Notes: generated from the letters alone by a model not told the origin. A DNA stretch of 64,000 nt from Candidatus Nanohaloarchaea archaeon (GCA_014297435.1 JACOQA010000002.1:124001-188000), one strand, 5' to 3'; positions 33,613 through 42,966 are shown, counted from the first letter of the stretch. Translations and numbers: made by a program.

Positions 33613-33695
33613 ATAACAGCCAGAAAAACGTTTTAGAAGAATCAAAGATTTCCTAGTTTGATAAAATGCTTTAGAGTTGCTTAGAATGCTTGTTT

Positions 33696-33717
33696 GACCC
33701 CCTGATTTCGAGTGGAG
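33696..33717 (-). promoter_or_regulatory. ORB-like element 4
   Basis: On the minus strand it reads TCCACTCGAAATCAGGGGGT, inverted relative to element 3 and marking the far side of the origin. Confidence 0.75.
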
Positions 33718-33801
33718 AAGAGAGGGTATAGTTCTTAATATGGGTTATCGGAGAGTAATAATACCTCATATTTTAAGGCTTCCTGTTCGAGTAAGGAGTC
33801 A

Positions 33802-33954
33802 GTGAGTCACGGCTCAGGAAACCAACATTCAGACCCGGCAAGAAAATGGGAGAAAGCACTCGCCCATATCACAATCGCAATCATCCTCAGCATAGGACGA
33901 GTGACTTATTCAGTTTTCGCCTCAGTCTTCAGGATTCTGACACGGCTAGCCTGA
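33802..33954 (+). CDS. Small single-pass membrane protein beside the origin
   Basis: This 50-codon frame begins at GTG and encodes a polar N-terminus (MSHGSGNQHSDPARKWEKAL) followed by a hydrophobic segment (AHITIAIILSIG) and a basic amphipathic tail ending RILTRLA. TATTTTAA at 33769-33776 lies about 26-33 nt before the GTG and would give a leaderless message; AAGGAG (33793-33798) is also just upstream. The end overlaps the convergent large gene by 26 nt. It is not recognised, and is supported mainly by promoter position and membrane-helix character. Confidence 0.4.
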   Translation: MSHGSGNQHSDPARKWEKALAHITIAIILSIGRVTYSVFASVFRILTRLA

Positions 33955-36900
33955 ACTTGTCCAATTTACTAAATTCCTTTTCGGCAATTCCAATCAAATT
34001 CAAAGCCTTTTCTCTGCTAAGACCAGAACCTTCAATATTGAAACCATTTGAAGTTGCTACAAACCTGCCCTTACTACTGGAAACAATATACTTTATCTCA
34101 GGAGTTTCTAACTTCTTTACACTAAAATTGCTGGTTTTTAGCTGGTATACCGATTTTTCAGGTCTACTTAGGTGGCTTAGTGAGACTTCGGGACTTTGTA
34201 TAGCGGCTTTTTTGGTCGAGCGGTTCACGGAAAATTCAAGCGAAATACTTCCAGATGAAATCGACCTCTTTAAGCCTTCGAAATCCTTAGAAACTTTTTC
34301 TGACGTGGCACCCGCCTGTTTCAACTGGAATCTCTTCCCGCCAACAATAACAGTGCTCGAAGAATCATTCAGACCGATAACATCGAACACAACTTTCTCA
34401 GACTCGCCAGGTTTCAATACAACCGAACGGTTCTCGTCCTCCAGCAGATCGAAAACAAGATTTTCGCTTAGTTTAGGGCTAATCGATCTCTCTATTTTGA
34501 AGCTGTTATTGTTTTTGAACTCGACCACAAGTTCCCCAATTCCACCTTCTCTCAAATCACCTGAAACATTAAAATCTAGATCTCCTATTTCGTAGGTCTT
34601 CGAAGCCTTGGCGACATTGCTATCGGTTATAACTGCAGCCTCCACAAAATGCTCTCCTTGTCCAAGTCTCGAGATATTGTAAATATTGATGCCTTTCTCG
34701 AGTGAGGTTTCGAAAGAAGTTCTACTACCGCCAATCTGATAAGCGACTGTTGCATTCCGTTTCTTGTTAGAGTAGACTTCGAGTCGGGCAACATTTTCCC
34801 CTTCAAGCGAGGCTGTTAGAGGCGTTGAATACCTAACTTTTATCGAAGCATTTTGAACTACTTCATAGCTATTTCCTGTCTTCATTATACCGGACTGGAC
34901 GAACCTGAAATCTTCGCCCTTCGAATAGTTTGATTTTGTTGAGGGAAAGCTTTCGAACTCCCTCGAAATATTTTCGTACCCACCTGAAGATGTTAGGAGC
35001 TGTGTTTCAGGCAGTTCTAAACCGGTTTTCTCGGTGTATCGGCTACTGGTTTCAACTTGTTGGATATTTCCAGGTATTTTCTCTGAGAACGAATATAACG
35101 GCGTTATAGGAGCTCCGGCTATTTTCAGTTCTGAGGAAGAGTTATAGCTCAAACCGTCCTCAAAACCGATTTCAGGTCTTAGAGTTGCGTTCAAAACACA
35201 TTCGCCTTTCTCACATTTTTTCGAAAACTCGAAGTAATCAGATTTTATAGGATCTTTAGGCATCTCCGGATTACCCATCAAAGAAAGCGAAGACTCCATC
35301 TTATCTTTAACACCATTTTTATGGAAAGAAGTTGGATTGTAAACCAGTCCGGTCTCTCTCAAAGAGTTAACTGAACTTTTGAGCGAGTTTCCTAGGTTCT
35401 TACCTACCCTGAAGAACTCTGAATCAATTATGGAGGAGAATGCGGCATAGTTCACAGTTGAAAATCCTAGGTGGGCGGAAGCACCTTTCTCAATAAAACT
35501 ATTTCTCATCTCCGCATCTTTTTTACCTGCCATAACTGTCGAGTCCCAGACAATAGGCTTCTCCAACTCAGGTATATCGGAAGGACTTATACTTACGTTG
35601 TACTGATTGTGGGATGGCAGCTTCCAGTTGTTTGAGTTACCGCGTCCCTGGAAGTAGATTATTTCCGACCCCCTGGTTTCACCTAGAAAACCTTGTTTCT
35701 CAAGCTTAGGATGGCTTTCAGGCCACAAAAAGTTGTAGAAAACCTGGACCACACCTTTCTGGATTACCTCGGTAGGAGTTTTACCTAGAGGTACTTCCCA
35801 ACCCTCCATACGTTTCAGACCTCTCTCTAGATTGAACTCGTAGTCACTCCATTTGTACTCGTAAAGCATCTCCAGACCTTCTTCCGCAAACTTCAGACCT
35901 CTGATAACCGTTAAACTGGTTTTAGCCATGCTTCCAGCGGAAGATCCAACTGAATCCAGTAAAGACTCAGCTCTATCCGTATTTTTTAGGAAGCTTGAGA
36001 TACCTGTAGGGGTCAGGCTGTACAAGGTCTGTAAAGGTTCGGCCCTTCTCTCAACAAAATGCGTGGTGTTATACCCTTCTTTTCTTAGAACGTTTTCAAC
36101 GCTGCTACCATGTCTAAGACCTCCTCCAAAAGTTGCGAGCACCACAGGCCATTCCTTGTGTAGGTATTCAGATCCTAGAACCGCTTTGCTACCGATTTCT
36201 CTTTCCAGTGATCTGTGGAAAAGCTTTGAAGCTTCTAAGCTGTCTGAAGGGTATCTTCCGACACCTGCCTCAAGGAAAGAATCGTTGTCCAGGTCTCCAT
36301 AGTTAAGGTCGGAGGTGAAATGTTTACCGTCCTCTTTATCGCTGAAAAGTATTCCTTTTTCCACAGGGTCCTCGTAAACCTTTCTAGGAGCGTTTAATAG
36401 CGATATATGTTTGCCTTCAAATACTGTGTTAGGGTTCTCTCCTATCCGTTTGAACGCATTATTGATTTTTCTATCGAGCCTTATAACGCCGTTATATTTA
36501 TTGGTTGTCGAATTCAAGTTCTGGTAGCTGAAGTCGCTGTCAAAGTTAACAGGGTAAACAACTTGTTTTACAGCCATCTCCGCCGCCAAAACACCGGAAT
36601 CAGAATCTAAATCAGCTACAACAACATGGTTAGGATCAAAAACCTCGATAAAACGATTCTTAACCTCTTCAAGACTCTTGTTAACCAGAGAACTTGAACA
36701 CCTTTCCCTGGAAAAACTCAGGCACGAACCATTCTTAGCTGCCAAAGCAGAAGCATAAACAGCCTTAACACGATCCTTCACAAAAACACAGTCCGTCCTA
36801 TTGAAAACCTTGTTCACGTTATCCGTAGAATTCGCCGAAGAAACACCTACACCAAGAACGTTTTCTTCCTGAATTTTCTCCGTAGAATTTGAAACATAAG

Positions 36901-38026
36901 CTGTCGAGTTCAAAGCCACAGCCTCTAACATCGAACGGTCTTTACCCACAAAAACAGTTTGATTAAGAGAATGGTTCCAGGTGTCAGTCGCGGCTTTCTC
37001 AAGATCAAGTATTTTGACTTCCTGATCTAAGGCTAGAGCAAGTTCATGCTCTTGATCGGGATCATACTGTGTGAGTTTGAGCCCTTTTTGATAATTCTTC
37101 AAACTAGATGAAAATATTTTTTCGCCTTTGTAATTGAATATAGATAGATTTCTTGCCTGTATTCCAGCCATTAAATCTCTTTTAGGTAGTTTTTGGAGTT
37201 GATCAATTTGGTGTTCGTAGTTTTTCTGATGGAGTAATTCCCCTTTTTGGTTTCTGATATATAAGCTGTTTTTACCGCCATAGAGCATTTTGTTGTCTTT
37301 TAGGACTACAGAGGTTGTGATAGGAGACTTAACAGACCATTTAACAGAGCCGTTCAAACCTCTCAGTTCTAATCCCTGAGAATGTCTGATGAGGACGCTT
37401 TTATCGATGAATTTGCCGAATTTCTTATCGCCAGGGGCAGCAGACCATTCTATTTTGCCTGTTTCGGACTCAATCACTCTTAAAGGTCCTGAGCCATAGT
37501 TTCCAAAAATAACTTCCAATCTACCATCTTCGTCAAAATCTGAATGATCTCCAACTAGTTTCAAACCCTTATTGCTATTTTTCAACCATCTCTGTTTTCC
37601 ATTCAAACTAAAAACGCCGTAAATCCTTCCATTACCAGCCGCTATACGGTTGTCTGAAATGAATTTCACCGAATCAACAGCCCTTCTGAATGCGCTTTCT
37701 GAAGTAATATCGCCTTGTGAGTGTACAAACCATTTGGGGTCTGAAAACTTTGTTCCGGTTGCCCAAAAGGCAGTATTGTTGATTTTACGGTAGTCTATGC
37801 TGAAGGCGGTCCTGCCCTCAGGATTCAGGCTGTAGAGTTTGGAGGATTTGTTGTAAACCGATAAAATGTCTTTTTGATTTATTTCAAGTCCGAAATCTCC
37901 TTCTTTAGAAGTTTCAAAACTTTTTAACTTATTCTCGTAATCGAAGCTTTGAATCTCGGTTAGTTCAAAGCCCGAAGCTGCCGGTATCACCGGAATTAAC
38001 AGTAAAACAATCAGTATCTTTCTCAT
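33929..38026 (-). CDS. Large secreted protein with degenerate gingipain-like (C25) domain
   Basis: The 1365-residue product has a signal peptide (MRKILIVLLLIPVIPAASG). Residues about 25-390 look like a beta-propeller with repeated short strands ending in Trp/Lys blades (for example ESETGKIEWSAAPGDKKFG). Residues about 440-900 follow the C25 peptidase layout: DLDNDSFLEAGVGRYPSDSLEASKLF near 580, YFQGRGNSNNW near 790, WDSTVMAGKK near 828, FIEKGASAHLGFSTVNYA. The gingipain catalytic His (GHG) is Arg795 and the Cys position is Ser829/Thr830, so it is probably inactive. The last 450 residues are beta-rich, with many N-x-S/T sequons. No membrane anchor is seen. An ATG at 38098 is less likely because the signal peptide starts at 38026. 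Confidence 0.72.
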   Translation of the reverse strand: MRKILIVLLLIPVIPAASGFELTEIQSFDYENKLKSFETSKEGDFGLEINQKDILSVYNKSSKLYSLNPEGRTAFSIDYRKINNTAFWATGTKFSDPKWFVHSQGDITSESAFRRAVDSVKFISDNRIAAGNGRIYGVFSLNGKQRWLKNSNKGLKLVGDHSDFDEDGRLEVIFGNYGSGPLRVIESETGKIEWSAAPGDKKFGKFIDKSVLIRHSQGLELRGLNGSVKWSVKSPITTSVVLKDNKMLYGGKNSLYIRNQKGELLHQKNYEHQIDQLQKLPKRDLMAGIQARNLSIFNYKGEKIFSSSLKNYQKGLKLTQYDPDQEHELALALDQEVKILDLEKAATDTWNHSLNQTVFVGKDRSMLEAVALNSTAYVSNSTEKIQEENVLGVGVSSANSTDNVNKVFNRTDCVFVKDRVKAVYASALAAKNGSCLSFSRERCSSSLVNKSLEEVKNRFIEVFDPNHVVVADLDSDSGVLAAEMAVKQVVYPVNFDSDFSYQNLNSTTNKYNGVIRLDRKINNAFKRIGENPNTVFEGKHISLLNAPRKVYEDPVEKGILFSDKEDGKHFTSDLNYGDLDNDSFLEAGVGRYPSDSLEASKLFHRSLEREIGSKAVLGSEYLHKEWPVVLATFGGGLRHGSSVENVLRKEGYNTTHFVERRAEPLQTLYSLTPTGISSFLKNTDRAESLLDSVGSSAGSMAKTSLTVIRGLKFAEEGLEMLYEYKWSDYEFNLERGLKRMEGWEVPLGKTPTEVIQKGVVQVFYNFLWPESHPKLEKQGFLGETRGSEIIYFQGRGNSNNWKLPSHNQYNVSISPSDIPELEKPIVWDSTVMAGKKDAEMRNSFIEKGASAHLGFSTVNYAAFSSIIDSEFFRVGKNLGNSLKSSVNSLRETGLVYNPTSFHKNGVKDKMESSLSLMGNPEMPKDPIKSDYFEFSKKCEKGECVLNATLRPEIGFEDGLSYNSSSELKIAGAPITPLYSFSEKIPGNIQQVETSSRYTEKTGLELPETQLLTSSGGYENISREFESFPSTKSNYSKGEDFRFVQSGIMKTGNSYEVVQNASIKVRYSTPLTASLEGENVARLEVYSNKKRNATVAYQIGGSRTSFETSLEKGINIYNISRLGQGEHFVEAAVITDSNVAKASKTYEIGDLDFNVSGDLREGGIGELVVEFKNNNSFKIERSISPKLSENLVFDLLEDENRSVVLKPGESEKVVFDVIGLNDSSSTVIVGGKRFQLKQAGATSEKVSKDFEGLKRSISSGSISLEFSVNRSTKKAAIQSPEVSLSHLSRPEKSVYQLKTSNFSVKKLETPEIKYIVSSSKGRFVATSNGFNIEGSGLSREKALNLIGIAEKEFSKLDKFRLAVSES

Positions 38027-38046
38027 GGTTAAGCTGAAAAGCTTCT

Positions 38047-38056
38047 GTTTTAAACC
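38047..38056. promoter_or_regulatory. Shared TATA element between divergent genes
   Basis: GTTTTAAACC is nearly symmetrical and lies about 25 nt from the minus-strand start at 38026 and about 20 nt from the plus-strand start at 38072. One element may serve the large secreted protein gene and the glycosyltransferase operon. Confidence 0.4.
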
Positions 38057-38071
38057 AAAGATTACGGTTCG

Positions 38072-39196
38072 ATGAGTGTGGAAGTAGGAATATACCATCC
38101 TTGGTTGAAAGAGAAAGGCGGAGCCGAAAAAGTAGTTCTAGAACTAGCAAAACGATCAACACACGAAATAACAATATACACAAGGTTCTACAACCCGGAA
38201 TCAACATTCAAAGAATTCGGAGATCTGGAAATTAAGGAACTAGGGTTTGGCGGTGACGCAAAAAACTTTATCGACGCAGGTCTCAGATTCGGAATCGGAT
38301 CCATGCTAGGCAAAATACCGACAGAAAAACTCGACGCACTAATAATATCAGAAGCAGGTCTCGGATCACTCACAGCAATCAGAAACAACAACCTACCAAT
38401 AATCTGCTACTGCCACACACCTCTAAGAGCTGCGCACCCCGAATTCACACAACTCTACATCAACGAACAACCTCTACCACTAAAACCCGTCTACAAAATC
38501 GGAACCAAAATATACAGCGTTTTCGAGAAACACGCATGGAAAAAATTCGACAAGGTAATTGCGAACAGCCAAACTACCAAAGAAAGAATAATCGCAAAAC
38601 ACCTAAAACACGAGAAAGACATAGAAGTAGTCCATCCCGGTGCAGATATAGAACAAAACAAGCCTGGAGAGTACGAAAACTACTTCCTGTACCCCTCCCG
38701 TTTCAGAAAGTACAAAAGACAAGAACTAGCTATTGAAGCATTCGAAAAAGCGGATCTCGAAGGCTTCAAACTAATTTTGGCTGGTTCCAACCAAGACCCT
38801 GAATACGTAGAACAACTAAGACAAAAAGCAGGAGAAAACGTAGAAATCAAGACCGATGTGCCGGGAGACGAATGGAGAGAACTTTACAGAAACTGTTACA
38901 GCGTCTTGTTTCTTGCAGAAAACGAAGACTGGGGTATTATCCCGGTCGAGACCGGAAGCTACGGCAAAAGTATCATCTCAGTTAATGAAGGCGGGCCGGC
39001 CGAATCAGTACAACACGGAGAAACAGGATTCCTTGTAGAACCCGAACCGGGCATGATCGCGGAAAAAATGTGTGAGTTGGCGGAAAATCCTGAGAAAAAC
39101 CGGGAAATCGGTAAAAAAGCTCGAAAAGAATCAAAGAAATACAGCTGGCAGAAATTCGCTGAAAAACTAGATAGACAAGTCGAGGATTTGGAATGA
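38072..39196 (+). CDS. Glycosyltransferase, GT4 family
   Basis: The 374-residue protein has the GT-B fold pattern: N-terminal GIYHPWLKEKGGAEKVVLELAKRS, the YCHTPLRA segment, linker KVIANSQTTKERI, and the C-terminal donor site FLAENEDWGIIPVETGSYGKSIISVNEGGPAESV with the E-x7-E arrangement. GT4 enzymes are retaining transferases using nucleotide-activated sugars. It heads a run of six genes (38072-44030) that overlap or nearly touch, so it probably belongs to one glycan assembly operon. Sugar specificity cannot be read from sequence. Confidence 0.92.
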   Translation: MSVEVGIYHPWLKEKGGAEKVVLELAKRSTHEITIYTRFYNPESTFKEFGDLEIKELGFGGDAKNFIDAGLRFGIGSMLGKIPTEKLDALIISEAGLGSLTAIRNNNLPIICYCHTPLRAAHPEFTQLYINEQPLPLKPVYKIGTKIYSVFEKHAWKKFDKVIANSQTTKERIIAKHLKHEKDIEVVHPGADIEQNKPGEYENYFLYPSRFRKYKRQELAIEAFEKADLEGFKLILAGSNQDPEYVEQLRQKAGENVEIKTDVPGDEWRELYRNCYSVLFLAENEDWGIIPVETGSYGKSIISVNEGGPAESVQHGETGFLVEPEPGMIAEKMCELAENPEKNREIGKKARKESKKYSWQKFAEKLDRQVEDLE

Positions 39197-40155
39197 AAAT
39201 ATCACTTATCTGCACAGTATATAATGAAGGAGGATCTATCGAAGAACTTCTAGAATCCATAGTAGGACAGAAACGAACTCCGGATGAAGCAGTTTTCGTT
39301 GACGCGGGCTCCGAGGATGGCACACGTCAGATTATAGAAAATTACTCAGAGGATTATGAGTGGATCAAATTATTTGTTGAAGAAGGGTGCAATATTGCTG
39401 AGGGCCGTAACACTGCTATAGAGAAGGCAGAAAACGATTACATCGTAGGAACTGACGGCGGCTGTATTCTTGACGAAGGATGGGTTAAGGCCATGGAAGA
39501 AGCTTTCGAAGACGGTCATGAAGCGCTCTCCGGACTCTTTAAACCTCTTTCCGATGATCTGTTCGAATTCGTTCAGGGGGAGATTCGTTGCGCACACTAT
39601 GAACGAGAGAATGTTCCGGATAACTGGCCGCCAAGCTCCCGTTCAGTTGGTTTCACCAGACAAGCATGGGAGGATGCAGGAAAATACCCTGAAGATCTTT
39701 TCACAGGAGAAGACGCGAAATATAACTCAAATATTAGGCGGGCGGGATACGAATGGCATGTCGTGCGTGATGCATTTGTATACTGGCGTATGAGGCCATC
39801 ATGGAGATCATATTTCAAGCAGTTCTACCTTTATGGGGAGGGTGATGCCAGGGCAGGAAACATGTTTGACTACCCGGGCAAAATCTTCGGTGTCTCAAAG
39901 GTCTTTCTCCAGACCTCGACCACGTATATAGGACTGATAGGTTTAGCAGGAGCTATCACCGAACCACTTCTATTATCGTTGACTGTTGCTGGATTCGGTG
40001 CTCACTACGGTTATTACCTTTCAAATCTCAAATCTGCAGTAGAAAAGAAGGGATTAAAGACAGCTCCCTACTTTATTGGATTGGTGCCGGTTCAAACGCT
40101 TGGACACTTCCTAGGTTATCACAAAGAGAAGGTGAGAAAATGGCTTCGATTGTAA
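39193..40155 (+). CDS. Glycosyltransferase, GT2 family, membrane-associated
   Basis: The 320-residue protein begins ISLICTVYNEGGSIEELLESI and continues with AVFVDAGSEDGTRQII, the GT-A nucleotide-binding opening. GTDGGCILDEGWVKAMEEAF replaces the usual DxD with DGG, and TGEDAKYNSNIRRAGYEW is the catalytic ED region. The C-terminus has two hydrophobic segments (about 240-280) that tether it to the membrane, where lipid-linked glycans are built. It overlaps the previous gene by 4 nt and the next by 16 nt. Confidence 0.9.
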   Translation: MKISLICTVYNEGGSIEELLESIVGQKRTPDEAVFVDAGSEDGTRQIIENYSEDYEWIKLFVEEGCNIAEGRNTAIEKAENDYIVGTDGGCILDEGWVKAMEEAFEDGHEALSGLFKPLSDDLFEFVQGEIRCAHYERENVPDNWPPSSRSVGFTRQAWEDAGKYPEDLFTGEDAKYNSNIRRAGYEWHVVRDAFVYWRMRPSWRSYFKQFYLYGEGDARAGNMFDYPGKIFGVSKVFLQTSTTYIGLIGLAGAITEPLLLSLTVAGFGAHYGYYLSNLKSAVEKKGLKTAPYFIGLVPVQTLGHFLGYHKEKVRKWLRL

Positions 40156-41060
40156 TACCTACAAAAGACGAGGACAAGATCTTCACCGCGATGAAAAGAG
40201 CTAAGATGCAGGGACCCGACGAAATAATCGTAGTAAATGAACAGAGTTCCTCAGAACCTTACAAAGAAAAGCTATCTAATATGTCAGGAATAAGATACTT
40301 CGAAGTCGAAGGAGGAACCGCCAAAGCCAGAAATAAAGGAGCTGAGGAAGCGAAGTCTGATAAAATAATATTCCTGGATGCCGACTGTTATCCTCAAGAA
40401 GGCTGGCTTAAAGCCATGGAGGAAGCACTAGAACAAACAGATATGGCGGAGGGGAAGGTCGAATATCAGGGAAAAAGATGTCCCTTGAATAAAGTAGTAG
40501 AGAATCTTGGAGAAGAGAAAAGGTTTTTGACGGCCAATTTAGGGGTTAGGAAAGAAGTATTTGGCAGGATTCAGTTCGATGATGCTTACGATATATTCCG
40601 TGAAGACACTGATTTTGGTTGGAGAGCGTTGAAAGCAGGGTTCAAAACTCAGTTTGTTGAAAATGCAGGGGTCGATCATGATGCCGGAAGATACGACCTC
40701 GAATCGTTTGTTAAGGACAGGCTGAGGTACAAGACCGAGCCTTACTTCTACAGAAAGTTTAAGAACTACGATTTAATCGATAGAGAGGTATCGAAGAAAG
40801 GTCCTGTATACTATCCTAAAGAATTAGTTTTCTCACTTCTTATAATCGTAAGTCTTGCGGTCTCAATATTCCAGCCCTTGGCCTTAATAGCAACAGTAAG
40901 TTTGATGGTGTTTCTCTCAAGTTTCTACACTTACTCGAAGATAAATCAGGGCAAAGCAAGGTTCTGCCCGATCGACTGGCTGAAAGGGTTGGTGTACGTC
41001 CCTCTCGGAATGCTGGCGAAACAGTACGCCATAACCAAAGGTGTCTGGAAGTGGAGATAA
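40140..41060 (+). CDS. Glycosyltransferase, GT2 family, C-terminal membrane helices
   Basis: The 306-residue protein has SIVIPTKDEDKIFTAMKRA, EIIVVNEQSS, GGTAKARNKGAEEAKSDKIIFLDADCYP (the DxD motif) and FREDTDFGWRALKAGF (the ED acceptor motif), a textbook GT2 order. Two hydrophobic segments near 225-265 anchor it in the membrane. The acceptor is probably a lipid-linked sugar, by analogy and position. It overlaps both neighbouring transferase genes, indicating coupled translation. Confidence 0.9.
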   Translation: MASIVIPTKDEDKIFTAMKRAKMQGPDEIIVVNEQSSSEPYKEKLSNMSGIRYFEVEGGTAKARNKGAEEAKSDKIIFLDADCYPQEGWLKAMEEALEQTDMAEGKVEYQGKRCPLNKVVENLGEEKRFLTANLGVRKEVFGRIQFDDAYDIFREDTDFGWRALKAGFKTQFVENAGVDHDAGRYDLESFVKDRLRYKTEPYFYRKFKNYDLIDREVSKKGPVYYPKELVFSLLIIVSLAVSIFQPLALIATVSLMVFLSSFYTYSKINQGKARFCPIDWLKGLVYVPLGMLAKQYAITKGVWKWR

Positions 41061-42025
41061 CATATGTAGGAAGTTCCACTGGTTACGCAGGAGTGGAGAT
41101 CTACAGTCAGGAGCTGAAAAGAGAGCTGGAGAAAAAAGATATAGAAGTAAACCAGGTCGAACCCGCGACAAAACTCAAGCCACACTTCCTAAACCACTTG
41201 CTGATGAACTCTAGGGAGTTAGGATCGGAGGGGGTCGTCCACGTCACGAACCAAGATCTTATGTCAGGTTTCTTCATGAAGAAAGGCAAAATGGTTGTAA
41301 CCGTCCACGATATCTTTCCATATCTGGGATACTCAGGTCCAATATATTCTCAAATCTCCAGGTTTTACGTCCGGAATATAGAGAGAAAGGCTGACAAGAT
41401 AATCGCGATTTCCGAGTTCACGAGAGACCAATTGATTGAAAACACCGATATTACTGATGAAAGGATCGAAGTCATATACCAAGGCGTTGATCTTGAAACA
41501 TTCTGCCCGAAAGAAGGATCGCCGTTCGAGTTCGACTATTTTCTGCATGTTGGATCGGAGATTGACAGGAAGAACATCGAAGGTTTGATTGAAATATTCT
41601 CAGATATTAAGGAAGAAAAAGATGTGAAGCTGGTAAGGGTCGGAAACCAGAAAGAGGAAACAAAGAATTTGATCGAATCGAAAGATCTTGAAGACGACGT
41701 TATCTATGTTGATAATATTACAACTGAGAAACTTGTTAAGATCTACTCTGGCGCAGAAAAACTACTATTCCCGAGTGAGGCAGAAGGCTTCGGAAGACCG
41801 ATGATCGAAAGCCTTGCTTGTGGAACACCGGTGGTTGCGTTTGATCGTTCACCCATGAACGAAGTTCTTCCCGAGGAAATGCTCGTTGATTGGAACGATC
41901 AGGAACGATTCGTTGAGAAGGCGCTTGAAAGTAGCGATACTGACTGTCGTTCAATCGCTGACAATTATTCGTGGGAGAGAACAGCAGAGGAAACAGTCGA
42001 GGTGTACAGACAATTAGGAAAGTAG
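41051..42025 (+). CDS. Glycosyltransferase, GT4 family
   Basis: The 324-residue protein starts at a GTG overlapping the previous stop. It shows YVGSSTGYAGVEIYSQEL, VVTVHDIFPYLGY, KIIAISEFTRDQLI, YIYQGVDLETF-type linker (VIYQGVDLETFCP) and the donor site PSEAEGFGRPMIESLACGTPVVAFDRSPMNEVLP, all typical of GT4 retaining transferases. It acts in the cytosol on nucleotide sugars. Its 3' end overlaps the next gene by about 55 nt if that one starts at its only upstream GTG. Confidence 0.92.
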   Translation: MEITYVGSSTGYAGVEIYSQELKRELEKKDIEVNQVEPATKLKPHFLNHLLMNSRELGSEGVVHVTNQDLMSGFFMKKGKMVVTVHDIFPYLGYSGPIYSQISRFYVRNIERKADKIIAISEFTRDQLIENTDITDERIEVIYQGVDLETFCPKEGSPFEFDYFLHVGSEIDRKNIEGLIEIFSDIKEEKDVKLVRVGNQKEETKNLIESKDLEDDVIYVDNITTEKLVKIYSGAEKLLFPSEAEGFGRPMIESLACGTPVVAFDRSPMNEVLPEEMLVDWNDQERFVEKALESSDTDCRSIADNYSWERTAEETVEVYRQLGK

Positions 42026-42966
42026 TCGGTATACACTACGGAGAGCCCCATGAGGTCCACAAGGTGTGGATGGATGCGGTAGGTGAGACCAAGAGACTTG
42101 ATATCGACCACGAACCATCGATAACCAACATAATTCGTTATGCTTTAAAGGTCCGGGAAGTTCCTGATGCCGATGTTATAATCTGCGAAGGCGGAGTCGA
42201 ACTGAGGACTGCCGTCGTGAAGAAACTATTGAACCCGGGAACGAAGATAGTCCGATTGGTCGCGGACCAAGGTCTTTACGAAGTCGAGGAAAAAGATCGG
42301 AATGGTTTCGAGCAAAAGCTTCTGAATCGTTTTGTCGATGGAGCGATCACCAACTCAGAGTTCATGAAGAACTATGCTGAAAAATTCATCGATGCGCCGA
42401 TAGAAGTCGTTCATCCTTTTGTACCCGATCTTGAAAGATATCTTGAGAACAATAGAGAGTACAAAGAGACACAGGAAATCTGCTTCGTCGGCTACAACTA
42501 TCCAAACAAGAACGTCGATGTACTGGTTGAAGCAGTGAAAGATCTCGACGTTAAGCTGCACATAGTTGGGAAAGGTCACGATCAACGTGACGATGAAAAC
42601 GTTATCGTCCATGGTTTCGTCGATGATCTCGAAGAAGTCTACGATCGTTGTGATATCTACGTTCAGCCTTCGGACGGTGATGCGTTCGGAGTGGCACCGG
42701 CCGAAGCGATGGCATACGGAATACCTACAATCGTCACCGATACCACAGGGATCAAAAACTTGATCGGAGAATTAGATGAAAAATTAGTTGCGGAAACATC
42801 AGTCAAAGGAATAAAGGGCGCGATCAAAAGTTTCTACGAAAAAAGCTTCGATGAAAGAAACCAGCTATCGGAAAAGATGAGAGAGAAAGTTTCGGTACTT
42901 TCGAAAGACAGAAGCCAGAAAAGCTTTAGAGACAAGTTCGAGAAAATTGTGGAGGATAAGATATGA
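41971..42966 (+). CDS. Glycosyltransferase, GT4-like
   Basis: Up to 331 residues. The C-terminal half has the GT4 donor site (EICFVGYNYPNKNVDVLVEAVKDL, KLHIVGKGHD, YVQPSDGDAFGVAPAEAMAYGIPTIVTDTTGI). The start is uncertain: the family-like sequence begins near VVGIHYGEPHEVHKVW (about 42022), where no ATG, GTG or TTG lies in frame. The only upstream start is the GTG at 41971, inside the preceding gene; an ATT near 42013 is an alternative. Function in the same glycan operon is inferred from overlap with both neighbours. Confidence 0.88.
   Translation: MGENSRGNSRGVQTIRKVVGIHYGEPHEVHKVWMDAVGETKRLDIDHEPSITNIIRYALKVREVPDADVIICEGGVELRTAVVKKLLNPGTKIVRLVADQGLYEVEEKDRNGFEQKLLNRFVDGAITNSEFMKNYAEKFIDAPIEVVHPFVPDLERYLENNREYKETQEICFVGYNYPNKNVDVLVEAVKDLDVKLHIVGKGHDQRDDENVIVHGFVDDLEEVYDRCDIYVQPSDGDAFGVAPAEAMAYGIPTIVTDTTGIKNLIGELDEKLVAETSVKGIKGAIKSFYEKSFDERNQLSEKMREKVSVLSKDRSQKSFRDKFEKIVEDKI

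Larger units (their letters stand above)
33285..33717. other. Candidate replication origin (oriC)
   Basis: This AT-rich interval beside orc1 holds four ORB-like elements (two per orientation) sharing TCCAnnCGAAAnC followed by a G run, a long AT inverted repeat (33396-33428) that could be the unwinding element, and five GGTTTAG/CTAAACC repeats. Archaeal origins are commonly adjacent to orc1/cdc6 and flanked by inverted ORBs with terminal G stretches, so this is a strong origin call. Confidence 0.85.

Noticed and set aside
33846-34595. 249-codon plus-strand frame opposite the large secreted protein gene
   Set aside because: Ser/Leu/Phe-rich antisense shadow; the opposite strand has a signal peptide and domain structure.
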